Positions 1-7,617 of a stretch of DNA of 33,832 bases are shown piece after piece (position 1 is the stretch's first letter; every line of letters begins with the position of its first letter). The translations under genes and the position numbers were made by a program. This DNA comes from Bacteroidota bacterium (lineage in GTDB: Bacteria > Bacteroidota > Bacteroidia > Bacteroidales > F082): assembly GCA_003232915.1 (NCBI GenBank), contig QIKE01000121.1, forward strand, positions 1 through 33,832, given 5' to 3'. The notes beneath the pieces were generated by a model that saw only the letters and a program-made list of their open reading frames with translations, did no database searches and had not been told where the DNA came from.

Positions 1-170
1 CATATTTGTTCTTCTGAAAGTTTTTCTTTGGAATATCTCAGAAAATATTCACCTTTGGGTTTCTGCTTTTGAGCTTGCAGCTCCCAACGAACATCTGTAA
101 CAAAACCTTTTGTCTTATCTTCTTTATAGGTAATCTTATATAGTCTCGCTACTTTTGAGAATGTAACGAT
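1..170 (-). pseudogene. IS transposase fragment (IS4/IS1634-like), cut by the window edge
   Basis: The minus strand is open from position 170 to the window edge and reads KVARLYKITYKEDKTKG, then VRWELQ and KGEYFLRYSKEKL. This resembles the middle part of IS4/IS1634-type DDE transposases (the GEYFLRYS stretch before the helix containing the catalytic Glu). A TAA lies directly upstream in frame at 171-173 and no start codon is present, so the 5' part is missing. The adjoining DNA (about 165-890) matches a different decayed gene, so this looks like one side of an insertion junction. The rest of the element, if any, lies left of the window. The family assignment is from memory of the motif and is uncertain; that it is transposase-derived is likely. 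Confidence 0.5.
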
Positions 171-890
171 TTACTATTTTCAAGTTGGGTTAAGGTGAAA
201 TTTCCGAAAGGGGCTTTTTTGGAAAAAATCACCTGCTATCCTTTTAAAAGAAGAGATTTGGCAAAACTATTGATTTGATTTTCCGAAAGCAAAAACAAAA
301 CTTCAACAGCAAAAAAGAAAAGTATTAATGCTCTAATTCTTTGGTTTTTCACAAAATAAAGCACCAAAAGCATCAAAAAGTTTAGTGCTAAAAAAAAATC
401 CGAACTAGTAAAATTCTCAAATTCAATAAGATTGGAAAACAAAAAGCTAAGCAACTAACCACTTGCGAGGTTACCAAGCGATTAAAAAGCAAAAATACGC
501 CGACTTATCCCAACAATCTTTCGTGTTTTTTTGTTTATCAATGCAAAGATAATGCCGTTGGGAATGCAAAAAAAGCAAGCATAAAGACCTACCACAAAAT
601 TATTTCGTAAAGTCGGGGCATACATACAAAGCCGAACAAAACATTGCGAAATATTTTGATAGCCAAAGATTTAAGCAAAGGGACAATACTCAACAAAGCA
701 AGCAAAATTAATAGGGAGGGACTCCGTAGCCAATACGTTTCCCTATTGCTGTTCCAAGTGCCGTAAGCAACATCCACAGTACCGGCAGTATTCCAATAAT
801 CAATTCATTGCCGAGAACAATAGTCAAAAACTTACGCAACAATACAATTTGAACCCATTAGAAGTAAACCCGAGATTGATATTATGACTG
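165..890 (-). pseudogene. decayed polytopic membrane protein, spermidine-synthase-like N-terminal half
   Basis: Reading the minus strand from about 890 down, the frames join into one recognisable membrane protein: VQIVLLRKFLTIVLGNELII with GILPVLWMLLTALGTAIGKR; then in another frame LLILLALLSIVPLLKSL and IKIFRNVLFG; then a third frame with LYACFFCIPNGIIFALI; then, after in-frame TAA and TAG codons, SLGNLASG and LLSFLFSNLI, and on through NQINSFAKSLLLKG; finally, in yet another frame, VIFSKKAPFGNFTLTQLEN. The GNEL motif, the SLGNLxxG stretch and the PFGNFTLTQ segment occur in this order in Bacteroidetes proteins with an N-terminal multi-TM region fused to a spermidine-synthase-like domain. At least three frameshifts and two stops make it non-functional. 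The synthase-like domain is absent; the sequence breaks near 165 at the transposase fragment. The family name is inferred; the multi-frame continuity is seen directly. Confidence 0.6.
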
Positions 891-948
891 AATTCGGAAA
901 GCAAAATTTTTCTGTTTTGAATAAGAAACATTTTCGTGTTACATTTTG

Positions 949-956
949 TATCTTTG
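949..956 (+). promoter_or_regulatory. -7 box TATCTTTG upstream of the Memo/AMMECR1 gene
   Basis: TATCTTTG matches the Bacteroidetes TAnnTTTG consensus exactly and ends 22 bases before the ATG at 979. No good TTTG -33 box sits 19-21 bases upstream, so the call rests on the -7 box and its position. Confidence 0.55.
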
Positions 957-978
957 AAGGTCATATAAATACAGAATT

Positions 979-2475
979 ATGAAGAAACGGCGAATTATTT
1001 TTTTATTTGTTTCGGTGTTAATATTTTCGGCACAAGTTGCCGTTTCGCAACAACTACACAACCGCCCTGCCTATGCCGCCGGACGATTTTACGATGCCAG
1101 CCCTGGTAAACTGAAAGCCGACTTAAAACTTTTATTTTCCAAAGCCAAGTGTCATCATTTACAACATGTTATGGCACTTATTTCGCCGCACGCAGGCTAT
1201 GCCTATTCGGGTTTTGTAGCGGCCGAATCTTACAAACAAATTAACCCCGATAGCCACTACGATAACATATTTTTAATAGGATCGTCCCATATAATGTTTC
1301 TTGGCGGCGCATCGGTTTATTCGGCAGGTGATTATGTTACGCCATTGGGCAAAGTAAAAGTAAATACAGAGATAGCCAAAAAACTCATTAACGAAAACCA
1401 ATACATCTCATTTATTCCCGATGCACATTTGCACGAACATAGTTTGGAAAATCAATTGCCTTTTTTGCAATATCGCCTGAAAAACAGCTTTCGCATCGTT
1501 CCTATAATTATCGGTACTGATGATAAAAAAATTTTACAGTCAATTGCCCATAGCTTGAAACCCTATTTTAACAAAAAAAATCTATTTATCATCAGCTCGG
1601 ATTTTTCGCATTATCCCCGCTATCGCGATGCTCAAAAAGCCGACAGCCTAACCGCATCGGCCATCATCGAAAACAAAGTCTCGGCTTTTCAAAAGGCACT
1701 CCGGCACAATGCATTGCAACATTATCCGAATTTGGTAACCAGCGCATGCGGCCACACAGCCATCACCACCTTATTATATATTACACAAAACATGCTAAAC
1801 GTTAAAATTGTTCCCTTAAATTATATGAACTCGGCCGATGTAGCAATTGGCGATAAAAGTCGCGTGGTAGGCTATTTTTCGCTGGCGGTAGTTAAAACTC
1901 AGAAACTCAAAACCGCAGATTCTCTATCCATAAAAGATAAAAGAAAACTTCTGCACATCGCTAGAATTACCATTGAAAAATACTTAAAAAACCGCCAAAT
2001 ACCCGTTTTGGATTCAAACCAATTTGATGCAGCATTGAAAGCAAAAAGCGGCGCTTTTGTAACGCTTACAAAAAACGGACAACTGCGAGGTTGCATTGGG
2101 CGCTTTATTGCTAAGCAACCCTTGTACAAAACAATACAACAAATGGCGCTTGCTGCTGCCACGCATGATTATCGTTTTCAACCGGTTATCCCCGAAGAGT
2201 TAAAAAATATCAGCATCGAAATATCGGTTTTAACCCCTTTAAAACGCATCAAGTCAATTGATGAAATTGTTCTTGGACGTGATGGAATTTATATGGAAAA
2301 AGACGATAAACACGGCACGTTTTTACCACAGGTTGCCACCGAAACAGGTTGGGACAAAGAAGAATTCCTCGGTCATTGTGCCCGCGACAAAGCCGGCCTC
2401 GCTTGGGAAGACTGGAAAAAAGCTAAAATTTACACCTATCGGGATATTGTGTTCAGTGAAAAAAAATGCAACTAA
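979..2475 (+). CDS. exported AmmeMemoRadiSam protein B + A fusion (Memo-like + AMMECR1)
   Basis: 498 aa. Residues 1-23 form a signal peptide (KKRR, then a hydrophobic stretch, ending AVSQQ). Residues about 28-305 are a Memo-like domain: HAGYAYSG at 71-78, HLHEHSLENQLPFL near 150, SSDFSHYP with H211, and SACGHT with C257. These match the His/Asp/Cys positions of the metal-binding pocket of MEMO1-type proteins. Residues about 320-498 are an AMMECR1 domain with the signature LRGCIG at 369-374. In many prokaryotes B, A and a radical-SAM enzyme are encoded together; here B and A are fused and no radical-SAM gene is in the window. The biochemical role of the family is unsettled, so none is assigned. 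The gene stands alone behind a -7 box at 949-956. Confidence 0.88.
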   Translation: MKKRRIIFLFVSVLIFSAQVAVSQQLHNRPAYAAGRFYDASPGKLKADLKLLFSKAKCHHLQHVMALISPHAGYAYSGFVAAESYKQINPDSHYDNIFLIGSSHIMFLGGASVYSAGDYVTPLGKVKVNTEIAKKLINENQYISFIPDAHLHEHSLENQLPFLQYRLKNSFRIVPIIIGTDDKKILQSIAHSLKPYFNKKNLFIISSDFSHYPRYRDAQKADSLTASAIIENKVSAFQKALRHNALQHYPNLVTSACGHTAITTLLYITQNMLNVKIVPLNYMNSADVAIGDKSRVVGYFSLAVVKTQKLKTADSLSIKDKRKLLHIARITIEKYLKNRQIPVLDSNQFDAALKAKSGAFVTLTKNGQLRGCIGRFIAKQPLYKTIQQMALAAATHDYRFQPVIPEELKNISIEISVLTPLKRIKSIDEIVLGRDGIYMEKDDKHGTFLPQVATETGWDKEEFLGHCARDKAGLAWEDWKKAKIYTYRDIVFSEKKCN

Positions 2476-3109
2476 TATGTTACCAACGTTTTGTTCATTG
2501 ACACCCTACAATGAAATTTGCTTATTTAAAAAATATTCCTTCAACAAAGATATTTTTAAAACAAAACCGGCGTTAAATATCAGCCCCTACGTAATTTATA
2601 AAATACTCGTTGTGTTTTATACTTTATGTTGATAAAGGAACAAAAGAGAAAGATAGAAAAGCCATTCTGCATAAAAGTAGCAAATATGCATTACCTATCT
2701 TATTATCAACGTGATGGATGCTTGTTTTTTTCCAGAATATTTTCAACAACATAAATCCCGGCAGAAAAGCCCTGCCTAAAGCCCATATACGCCTTCTAAT
2801 TTCAACGAATCGCAGAAAATAATCCGCCTTTTTTAGAAAGTGGCTCTAATTTGCCTCCAAAGGTGACTTTTGATCATTATTTATTTTTTTGAATATAAAA
2901 CACCGGTTAACGATTTTAGAACCTCGAAAGTTTAATTTACCTCTTAAATCGTGATTCGTTTATTGATATTCATCATTCAATTTATCTCAATAAACAAAAA
3001 GGTATAGCCGAAATAACATTATGACGCCCAAAGGAAATAGTTTTTAAGTTGAAATAAAAAAACTTTGTAGCCAAATGGTTACAATACTCTTTTGTCTTTT
3101 CAGAAAATG
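2476..3109. other. intergenic region, no intact gene
   Basis: About 630 AT-rich bases with no credible open frame on either strand. A short hairpin, GGCAG/CTGCC, lies near 2761-2777 without a T-run. At 2837-2870 the sequence has two spaced copies resembling GTGGCTC (AAAGTGGCTCT, then AAAGGTGACTTT 22-23 bases on), reminiscent of the repeated termini of IS21-type elements, but no istA or istB remnant could be read next to it. Confidence 0.4.
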
Positions 3110-3183
3110 TGAACCCGGAGGGACTCGAACCCCCAACCTCCTGATCCGTAGTCAGGTGCACTATCCAATTATGCTACGGGTCC
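3110..3183 (-). tRNA. tRNA-Arg (anticodon ACG)
   Basis: The minus strand folds as a full cloverleaf: acceptor GGACCCG/CGGGTTC (one G-U) with discriminator A; D arm GCAT...GTGC; anticodon stem CCTGA/TCAGG around loop CTACGGA, giving ACG (codon CGU, read as ICG after editing); T arm GGGGG-TTCGAGT-CCCTC. The CCA tail is not encoded. A TATTTTTG -7 box lies just upstream at 3198-3205. Confidence 0.95.
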
Positions 3184-3197
3184 CTTAAATCAAACCG

Positions 3198-3205
3198 CAA
3201 AAATA
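3198..3205 (-). promoter_or_regulatory. -7 box TATTTTTG for tRNA-Arg
   Basis: Exact TAnnTTTG match on the minus strand, 14 bases upstream of the tRNA 5' end. A clear -33 TTTG is not seen. Confidence 0.5.
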
Positions 3206-3338
3206 CTATTTTTTTTTAAATGTAAATAAATTTTCATAAATATCATTTCAATATGGCGAGATAATAATTTGTGAGGCTCAGGAAAATATTTTATCTTAAT
3301 TCTACTCATTAGTATCAAACTACTTTCAGAAAGCTGTT

Positions 3339-3510
3339 TGGTTCAGCCCCCTAAATTATAGGACAAAATTAGTTTAATTTTAAAATACTAATTTTGCATA
3401 AACGAAAACGATTAAAGGCAGTTGGAGTATTGAAGAAAAGACCTCAATATTCTAAGGCTGAACAAACAGGTGTAGTAGAAGGTTGCCGTAAGCACGGTAT
3501 TTATGTCTTC
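3339..3510 (+). mobile_element. remnant of the left end and orfA start of an IS3-family element
   Basis: TGGTTCAGCCCCCTAAATTA (3339-3358), followed by TAGGACAAA, resembles IS150-group IS3 termini (TG..., a run of C, AAATT, GGACAA). The frame behind it reads RPQYSKAEQTGVVEGCRKHG (codons about 3433-3492), the helix-turn-helix style of IS3 OrfA proteins. The similarity stops soon after CRKHGI and no orfB follows. The remnant lies directly upstream of, and in frame with, the aldehyde dehydrogenase at 3571. The family assignment is by motif memory only. Confidence 0.5.
3389..3396 (+). promoter_or_regulatory. -7 box TAATTTTG inside the IS remnant
   Basis: Exact TAnnTTTG match. It is the original promoter position for the IS orfA and may now drive the aldehyde dehydrogenase 175 bases downstream. 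A second TAnnTTTG match (TATTTTTG, 3549-3556) lies only 14 bases before the ATG at 3571. Confidence 0.4.
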
Positions 3511-3570
3511 ACGAGCCATCTTATATTCCTTCGTTTGAATGAAAATGTTATTTTTGTAAAAAATTGGGAA

Positions 3571-4932
3571 ATGACACAAACCGTTAATCCTTTTACAGGT
3601 GAAACAATAGCAACGTACGACGAGATGTCAGAAAGTGGGATAGAACATATTCTGCAAAAGAGCAATTTTAGTTTTAAGCAATGGAAAAACCTCACTTATT
3701 CAGAACGGGCTAAACATTTTGAAAAGCTGACTAAACTACTACGGCAAAACAAAGAAAAATATGCCCGCTTGGTTACGTGCGAAATGGGGAAAATCATTAA
3801 CGAGTCGCGGGCCGAGATTGAAAAATGTGCTTGGCTGTGCGACTATTATGCTAAAAATGCCGCAGCAATGCTTCGCGTCGAATTTTTCAACACCGATGCT
3901 AAGAAAAGTTATATTCGTTTCGAGCCCGTTGGAATAATTTATGGCATTATGCCATGGAATTTTCCATTTTGGCAAGTGTTACGTGCTGCGGTTCCTACTT
4001 TGATGGCCGGAAATACTTTTGTTTTGAAACATGCGCCAAATGTAACAGGAACCGCTATTGCCATCGAAAATTTATTTCTAGAAGCGGGATTTCCCGAGTA
4101 TGTTTTCAGCAACTTAATTATTCCTATTGAGCTATCGGAAAAGGTGATAGCTCATCCTTTTGTCGAAGGCGTAACCTTAACTGGAAGTCAGCGGGCAGGG
4201 CGAACAGTAGCGGCACAAGCAGGAAAATATTTGAAAAAATCAATTCTTGAGCTTGGTGGTTCCGATCCTTACATTGTTTTAAAAGATGCAAAATTCAACG
4301 AAAGTTGTAAAACAGGCGTTTGCTCACGATTTTTAAATGCTGGACAAGTTTGTATCTCGGCCAAACGCTTTATTGTTGAAGAGGAAATTATGGAGTCGTT
4401 TGTAGCCGAACAAAAAGTCCTATTGGAAAGTATTATTTTGGGTAATCCTATGGATGAAAAAACCAATATGGGGCCTATGGCTCGCCCCGACCTATTAAAA
4501 AATTTAGAAAGGCAAGTAAACCGTTCGGTAGAAGCGGGAGCACAAATAATTACCGGAGGCCATCGCTACAACGGCCATTCGCAATTTTATGTTCCTACGC
4601 TTATTACCAACATAAAAAAAGGGATGCCGGTTTACGATGAAGAAACCTTCGGACCTGTTTCAATAATTATTCCTGCCAAAAACCCCGAAGACGCTCTACG
4701 AATTGCCAACGACACTACATACGGCCTCGGAGCCAGTTTATGGACACAGGATTTGGAATTAGCCGAAAAACTTGCCGTCAAAATCGAAGCAGGCTCAGTA
4801 TTTATAAACGGAATGACCAAATCTGATCCTCGTTTACCTTTCGGAGGTACAAAACGTTCGGGTTACGGCCGCGAACTCGCCTATTTTGGAATCCGTGAAT
4901 TTGTCAATCAAAAAACAGTCTGGATGAAATAA
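3571..4932 (+). CDS. NAD(P)-dependent aldehyde dehydrogenase, succinate-semialdehyde dehydrogenase-like
   Basis: The ATG at 3571 gives MTQTVNPFTG..., 453 aa, the usual length for the GabD1/Sad group. The open frame extends upstream to 3394, but those 59 codons are IS-remnant sequence, so the longer start is rejected. Expected residues are present: PWN with N130, cofactor-site Lys K153 (FVLK), E227 in LELGG, nucleophile C261 in GQVC, and C-terminal LPFGGTKRSGYGRE. Family enzymes oxidise succinate semialdehyde or related aldehydes to acids; substrate cannot be read from sequence. The next gene, a cation transporter, begins 34 bases downstream on the same strand, so co-transcription is possible. 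The start has only a weak ribosome-binding site. Confidence 0.9.
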   Translation: MTQTVNPFTGETIATYDEMSESGIEHILQKSNFSFKQWKNLTYSERAKHFEKLTKLLRQNKEKYARLVTCEMGKIINESRAEIEKCAWLCDYYAKNAAAMLRVEFFNTDAKKSYIRFEPVGIIYGIMPWNFPFWQVLRAAVPTLMAGNTFVLKHAPNVTGTAIAIENLFLEAGFPEYVFSNLIIPIELSEKVIAHPFVEGVTLTGSQRAGRTVAAQAGKYLKKSILELGGSDPYIVLKDAKFNESCKTGVCSRFLNAGQVCISAKRFIVEEEIMESFVAEQKVLLESIILGNPMDEKTNMGPMARPDLLKNLERQVNRSVEAGAQIITGGHRYNGHSQFYVPTLITNIKKGMPVYDEETFGPVSIIIPAKNPEDALRIANDTTYGLGASLWTQDLELAEKLAVKIEAGSVFINGMTKSDPRLPFGGTKRSGYGRELAYFGIREFVNQKTVWMK

Positions 4933-4966
4933 GTGTAACCATTTGTCAATCATTAAAAATAAAACT

Positions 4967-5869
4967 ATGTCGAAAAATCATCATCACAGTCACAAAACAC
5001 TCAAAGGAAAAGATTTGTCTATAGTCATCTTTTTGAATCTTGCTATTAGTATTGCACAAGTTATCGGCGGATTATTGTCGGGGAGTATGGCACTTATTTC
5101 CGATGCTCTACACAACTTTTCCGACGTGCTGTCGTTAATTATTTCGTGGTTTGCAAGACATTTATCAGCACGCGAAAACACCGAAAAACTAACCTTTGGC
5201 TATAAGAGAACGGAAATAATGGCAGCTTTTATTAACGCTTCCACTCTGATAGGCATTGCGCTGTATTTAACTTATGAAGCTATTTTCAGAATATTAGTCC
5301 CTCATCCGGTGAAATCAGATATTGTTATTTGGCTTGCCGTAGCATCCATTGTCATCAACGGGTTGAGTGTTTTAATTTTACAAGCCGGATCCAAATCAAG
5401 TATGAACATCAAATCGACTTACTTGCATTTATTTACCGATATGCTAACTTCTGTGGCTGTACTTATCGGCGGCTTAACTATCAAATATTGGGGATTTTAT
5501 CGTGTCGACGGTATTATTACCCTTTTCATAGCTGTTTTTCTAATTTATTCGAGCTGGAATTTGCTCAACGAATCATTGAATATTATCCTTATGTTTGCAC
5601 CCAAAGACATTGATGTTAAGAAACTTGCCAGCGATATCGAAGAAATCAAAGAGGTGAAAAACATTCATCACTTGCACCTGTGGAGACTCACCGATTCTGA
5701 AACCCACCTCGAAGCCCATATTGATTTTCTTGAAAATATTCAACTAAGTAACTTTGAGCAAAAATTAAAAGCCATTGCTTCCATTGCCAAAGCATATGGC
5801 ATAAGCCACATTACCATTCAACCCGAATTTGAAAACTACGATGATAAAAGCTTGATACACAATGTTTAA
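4967..5869 (+). CDS. cation diffusion facilitator (Zn2+/H+ antiporter family)
   Basis: The ATG at 4967 gives a 300-aa protein starting MSKNHHHSHK; an upstream TTG at 4943 is less likely. It has six predicted membrane segments. The two metal-site motifs of the CDF family are visible: HNFSD in TM2 (H49, D53) and HLFTD in TM5 (H154, D158), the HxxxD pattern typical of zinc-selective members. The His-rich N-terminus and the C-terminal cytoplasmic domain (HHLHLWRLTDSETHLEAHI) also fit zinc exporters such as ZitB/CzcD. The likely role is efflux of Zn2+ (perhaps Co2+ or Cd2+) from the cytoplasm. It follows the aldehyde dehydrogenase closely; no metal-sensing regulator is adjacent. Confidence 0.92.
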   Translation: MSKNHHHSHKTLKGKDLSIVIFLNLAISIAQVIGGLLSGSMALISDALHNFSDVLSLIISWFARHLSARENTEKLTFGYKRTEIMAAFINASTLIGIALYLTYEAIFRILVPHPVKSDIVIWLAVASIVINGLSVLILQAGSKSSMNIKSTYLHLFTDMLTSVAVLIGGLTIKYWGFYRVDGIITLFIAVFLIYSSWNLLNESLNIILMFAPKDIDVKKLASDIEEIKEVKNIHHLHLWRLTDSETHLEAHIDFLENIQLSNFEQKLKAIASIAKAYGISHITIQPEFENYDDKSLIHNV

Positions 5870-5905
5870 TCGGAATGAAGGATAGTGTCGTCAGATTTTG
5901 TAGCA

Positions 5906-6805
5906 CTATTTGACACTAAACAAATAAATATTAAAATATTTTTTCTTCTTCATAGGAATAGCCATTATTTTTCCGTTGGGTGAAACGGACGGACATCGTT
6001 CGATGTATTTATTCTCGGTAATTCTGTAAATCGCTTTACCGTCTTTGCGCATGCTGTAAACTTCTCCGGTCTTTGTGTTATTATAAACCACAAACAAAAT
6101 TCGCCAATCATAAGGTGTCCAATTGGTTTTCAAAGCATATGATTGTTTATAACGATGTGAAACCTCACCATACCAATTGCACATAATCAGTTTTCCGACA
6201 GTATCGGTCGCTAAATTAAGCTGCTGATAGAGAATTGAACTTCCATTGTGCGAAAAAATAGGAAAAACACAAGTTCCTTTTTCATTACTCAGTTTGTTCA
6301 AATTATCGTATACAAAATCGTAAGAAAATATCTGCATTGTTCCCGAAATTTTATCGAAACCCGAGAAACAAACCAAATGGCCTGTGGGGTCGAAAGAAGG
6401 TTGACTACAAACAATGTTTCGGTTAAACAACGGCTTAATTTTTCCTGTTTTTAACGAATACTGATACAAAAATGATGTTGACCCTTTATCGGAATCGAAA
6501 ACAACCGCATTATAGTGAGGACGCCACACAGGATGTCTCTCGTTGCTGAGCCACCTTGTTATTTGAATCAAACTATCGCGACGCAAGTCGTATAAAAAAA
6601 TATCCTCATTTCCATTTTTACTCGACTGAAATAGCAAATAGCGTCCATTTTCGGACCATGATGGAAAAAGCTGATCGCCCTTAAGCAAAATACTATCAAT
6701 AGCTTCGCCGGTACCCTTATATTGCGCTTGCAGTACCGATGAAAAACCGGTAAATAGCAGCAATGATATATAGGCTAAAAAACGACAATTTAGCTTGAGG
6801 CGCAT
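5906..6805 (-). CDS. secreted TolB-like beta-propeller (PD40 repeat) protein
   Basis: Starting at the ATG at 6805 the product is 299 aa: MRLKLNCRFLAYISLLLFTG is a signal peptide ending near VLQAQ. The frame is open further upstream but would run through tRNA-Ser, so that start is rejected. The mature part carries repeated PD40/TolB-type strands, such as LFPSWSENGRYLLFQS, HPVWRPHYNAVVFDSD, SQPSFDPTGHLVCFSG and CPSVSPNGKIMAIPM, which would form a six-bladed propeller. Such periplasmic or surface propellers bind proteins or glycans; no catalytic domain is seen. Its promoter (6834-6864) is the best Bacteroidetes consensus in the window. Specific function unknown. Confidence 0.85.
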   Translation of the reverse strand: MRLKLNCRFLAYISLLLFTGFSSVLQAQYKGTGEAIDSILLKGDQLFPSWSENGRYLLFQSSKNGNEDIFLYDLRRDSLIQITRWLSNERHPVWRPHYNAVVFDSDKGSTSFLYQYSLKTGKIKPLFNRNIVCSQPSFDPTGHLVCFSGFDKISGTMQIFSYDFVYDNLNKLSNEKGTCVFPIFSHNGSSILYQQLNLATDTVGKLIMCNWYGEVSHRYKQSYALKTNWTPYDWRILFVVYNNTKTGEVYSMRKDGKAIYRITENKYIERCPSVSPNGKIMAIPMKKKKYFNIYLFSVK

Positions 6806-6833
6806 AGGAATACTATTTTTTTTTAAAAGACGG

Positions 6834-6864
6834 CAAAGATACTGTTTTGGCATAGAAACACAAA
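6834..6864 (-). promoter_or_regulatory. consensus Bacteroidetes promoter of the TolB-like gene
   Basis: On the minus strand, TTTG (6861-6864), a 19-base spacer and TATCTTTG (6834-6841) match the -33/-7 consensus exactly. The -7 box ends 28 bases before the ATG. The -33 box lies inside one arm of the terminator-like hairpin of tRNA-Ser. Confidence 0.85.
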
Positions 6865-6897
6865 AACCCACACCAAAAGGTTGCAGGTTTTTGTGTT
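6857..6897 (-). terminator. terminator-like hairpin after tRNA-Ser
   Basis: AACACAAAAACC (6857-6868) and GGTTTTTGTGTT (6886-6897) are perfect 12-base complements around a 17-base loop, starting 2 bases after the tRNA 3' end. The T-run is inside the arm, not after it, so termination efficiency is uncertain. Confidence 0.65.
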
Positions 6898-6898
6898 G

Positions 6899-6986
6899 CG
6901 GAGAGTAAGGGATTCGAACCCTTGGTACCCGTAAAGGGTACAACGGTTTTCGAGACCGCCCCGTTCGACCACTCCGGCAACTCTCC
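6899..6986 (-). tRNA. tRNA-Ser (anticodon CGA)
   Basis: The minus strand gives acceptor GGAGAGT/ACTCTCC with discriminator G, D arm GCCGGAGTGGTCGAACGGGG, anticodon stem around CTCGAAA (anticodon CGA, codon UCG), a long variable arm GTACCC/GGGTAC typical of class II tRNAs, and T arm with GGTTCGAATCC. 88 nt; CCA not encoded. Confidence 0.95.
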
Positions 6987-6991
6987 GGCGG

Positions 6992-6999
6992 CAAAATTA
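6992..6999 (-). promoter_or_regulatory. -7 box TAATTTTG for tRNA-Ser
   Basis: Exact TAnnTTTG match on the minus strand, five bases upstream of the tRNA 5' end. No clear -33 TTTG. Confidence 0.45.
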
Positions 7000-7056
7000 G
7001 AAAAATATCATTTTGGAAAATTTTTTTTTAAATTATATTGTTTTCCAATGCTATGA

Positions 7057-7470
7057 CTAACTAATGTGTGAGCGAAATTTCTTATGAAAAAACGAACGCA
7101 TTAGGTAGAGAGTGCTGTAATAAGGAATGAGTAGGGCAATGGAAAGTAAACCTGAAAATCCCTGATCGATACCCAAGTTAACAAATACTATCAAGCCGGA
7201 TAGAAGTACGAGAAAAGGAAAAAAATAGCCAAATAGTACAGCCCAAATACCATCCGATTGTTTCAATTCAATGGTAACCTCTTCTCCCTCGTTATACCGC
7301 ATTTCGGGCTTTAAATCCACTTCAACTATTTTTTCTTTCAAGTCGCCGGTTGCACAAACATTGTTGAGCGAACAGGAGATACAACTTGCTTTTGAGATGA
7401 TAGATACACTAACTTTACCATTTTCAATTTTTTTTATAATACCCGTATGAGTTACTATGTTTTTATCCAT
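7057..7470 (-). CDS. rseC: SoxR-reducing-system / RseC family membrane protein (orphan)
   Basis: The ATG at 7470 gives MDKNIVTHTGIIKKIENGKV..., 137 aa; a longer frame to 7524 adds an unlikely N-terminus. It shows the RseC/MucC pattern: a beta-rich N-terminal part with cysteines C30, C33 and C39 (CISCSLNNVC), followed by two membrane helices (residues about 75-95 and 100-122) and a basic C-terminus. In the Bacteroidetes this gene usually heads the rnfBCDGEA operon for the ion-pumping ferredoxin:NAD+ oxidoreductase, where it is thought to help maintain redox complexes. Here tRNA-Ser lies downstream and non-coding DNA upstream, so it stands alone. A TATTTTTG box at 7487-7494 is a likely promoter element. 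Confidence 0.85.
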   Translation of the reverse strand: MDKNIVTHTGIIKKIENGKVSVSIISKASCISCSLNNVCATGDLKEKIVEVDLKPEMRYNEGEEVTIELKQSDGIWAVLFGYFFPFLVLLSGLIVFVNLGIDQGFSGLLSIALLIPYYSTLYLMRSFFHKKFRSHIS

Positions 7471-7486
7471 CAATTCAAATTTGTAA

Positions 7487-7494
7487 CAAAAATA
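7487..7494 (-). promoter_or_regulatory. -7 box TATTTTTG upstream of rseC
   Basis: Exact TAnnTTTG match 16 bases upstream of the chosen ATG at 7470. It lies inside the longer 7524 frame, which supports the shorter start. Confidence 0.5.
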
Positions 7495-7617
7495 CGTGTA
7501 ATTTTCCTTAGTATGAATGAACACAAAAAACTATCAAAACAGTATTTTAATGTAATATGTGTTATCGGAAAACGAACCATAAATTGTGGCAAAGACAGCA
7601 GAAATGTTTGGATTGTT

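Noticed and set aside
236-454. 72-aa hydrophobic open frame as a separate gene
   Set aside because: It is one segment of the multi-frame pseudogene and has only a TTG start.
547-554. TATCTTTG on the minus strand as a promoter
   Set aside because: It lies inside the reconstructed pseudogene and precedes no intact gene.
2258-2632. 124-aa plus-strand frame
   Set aside because: It overlaps the AMMECR1 domain in another frame and has no motif.
3394-3570. 59-codon N-terminal extension of the aldehyde dehydrogenase
   Set aside because: It begins with TTG, lies inside IS3-like sequence, and gives an N-terminus foreign to the family; the ATG at 3571 gives the normal length.
6806-6994. Upstream extension of the TolB-like gene
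   Set aside because: The frame runs through tRNA-Ser and the hairpin; the ATG at 6805 begins a clear signal peptide just after a consensus promoter.
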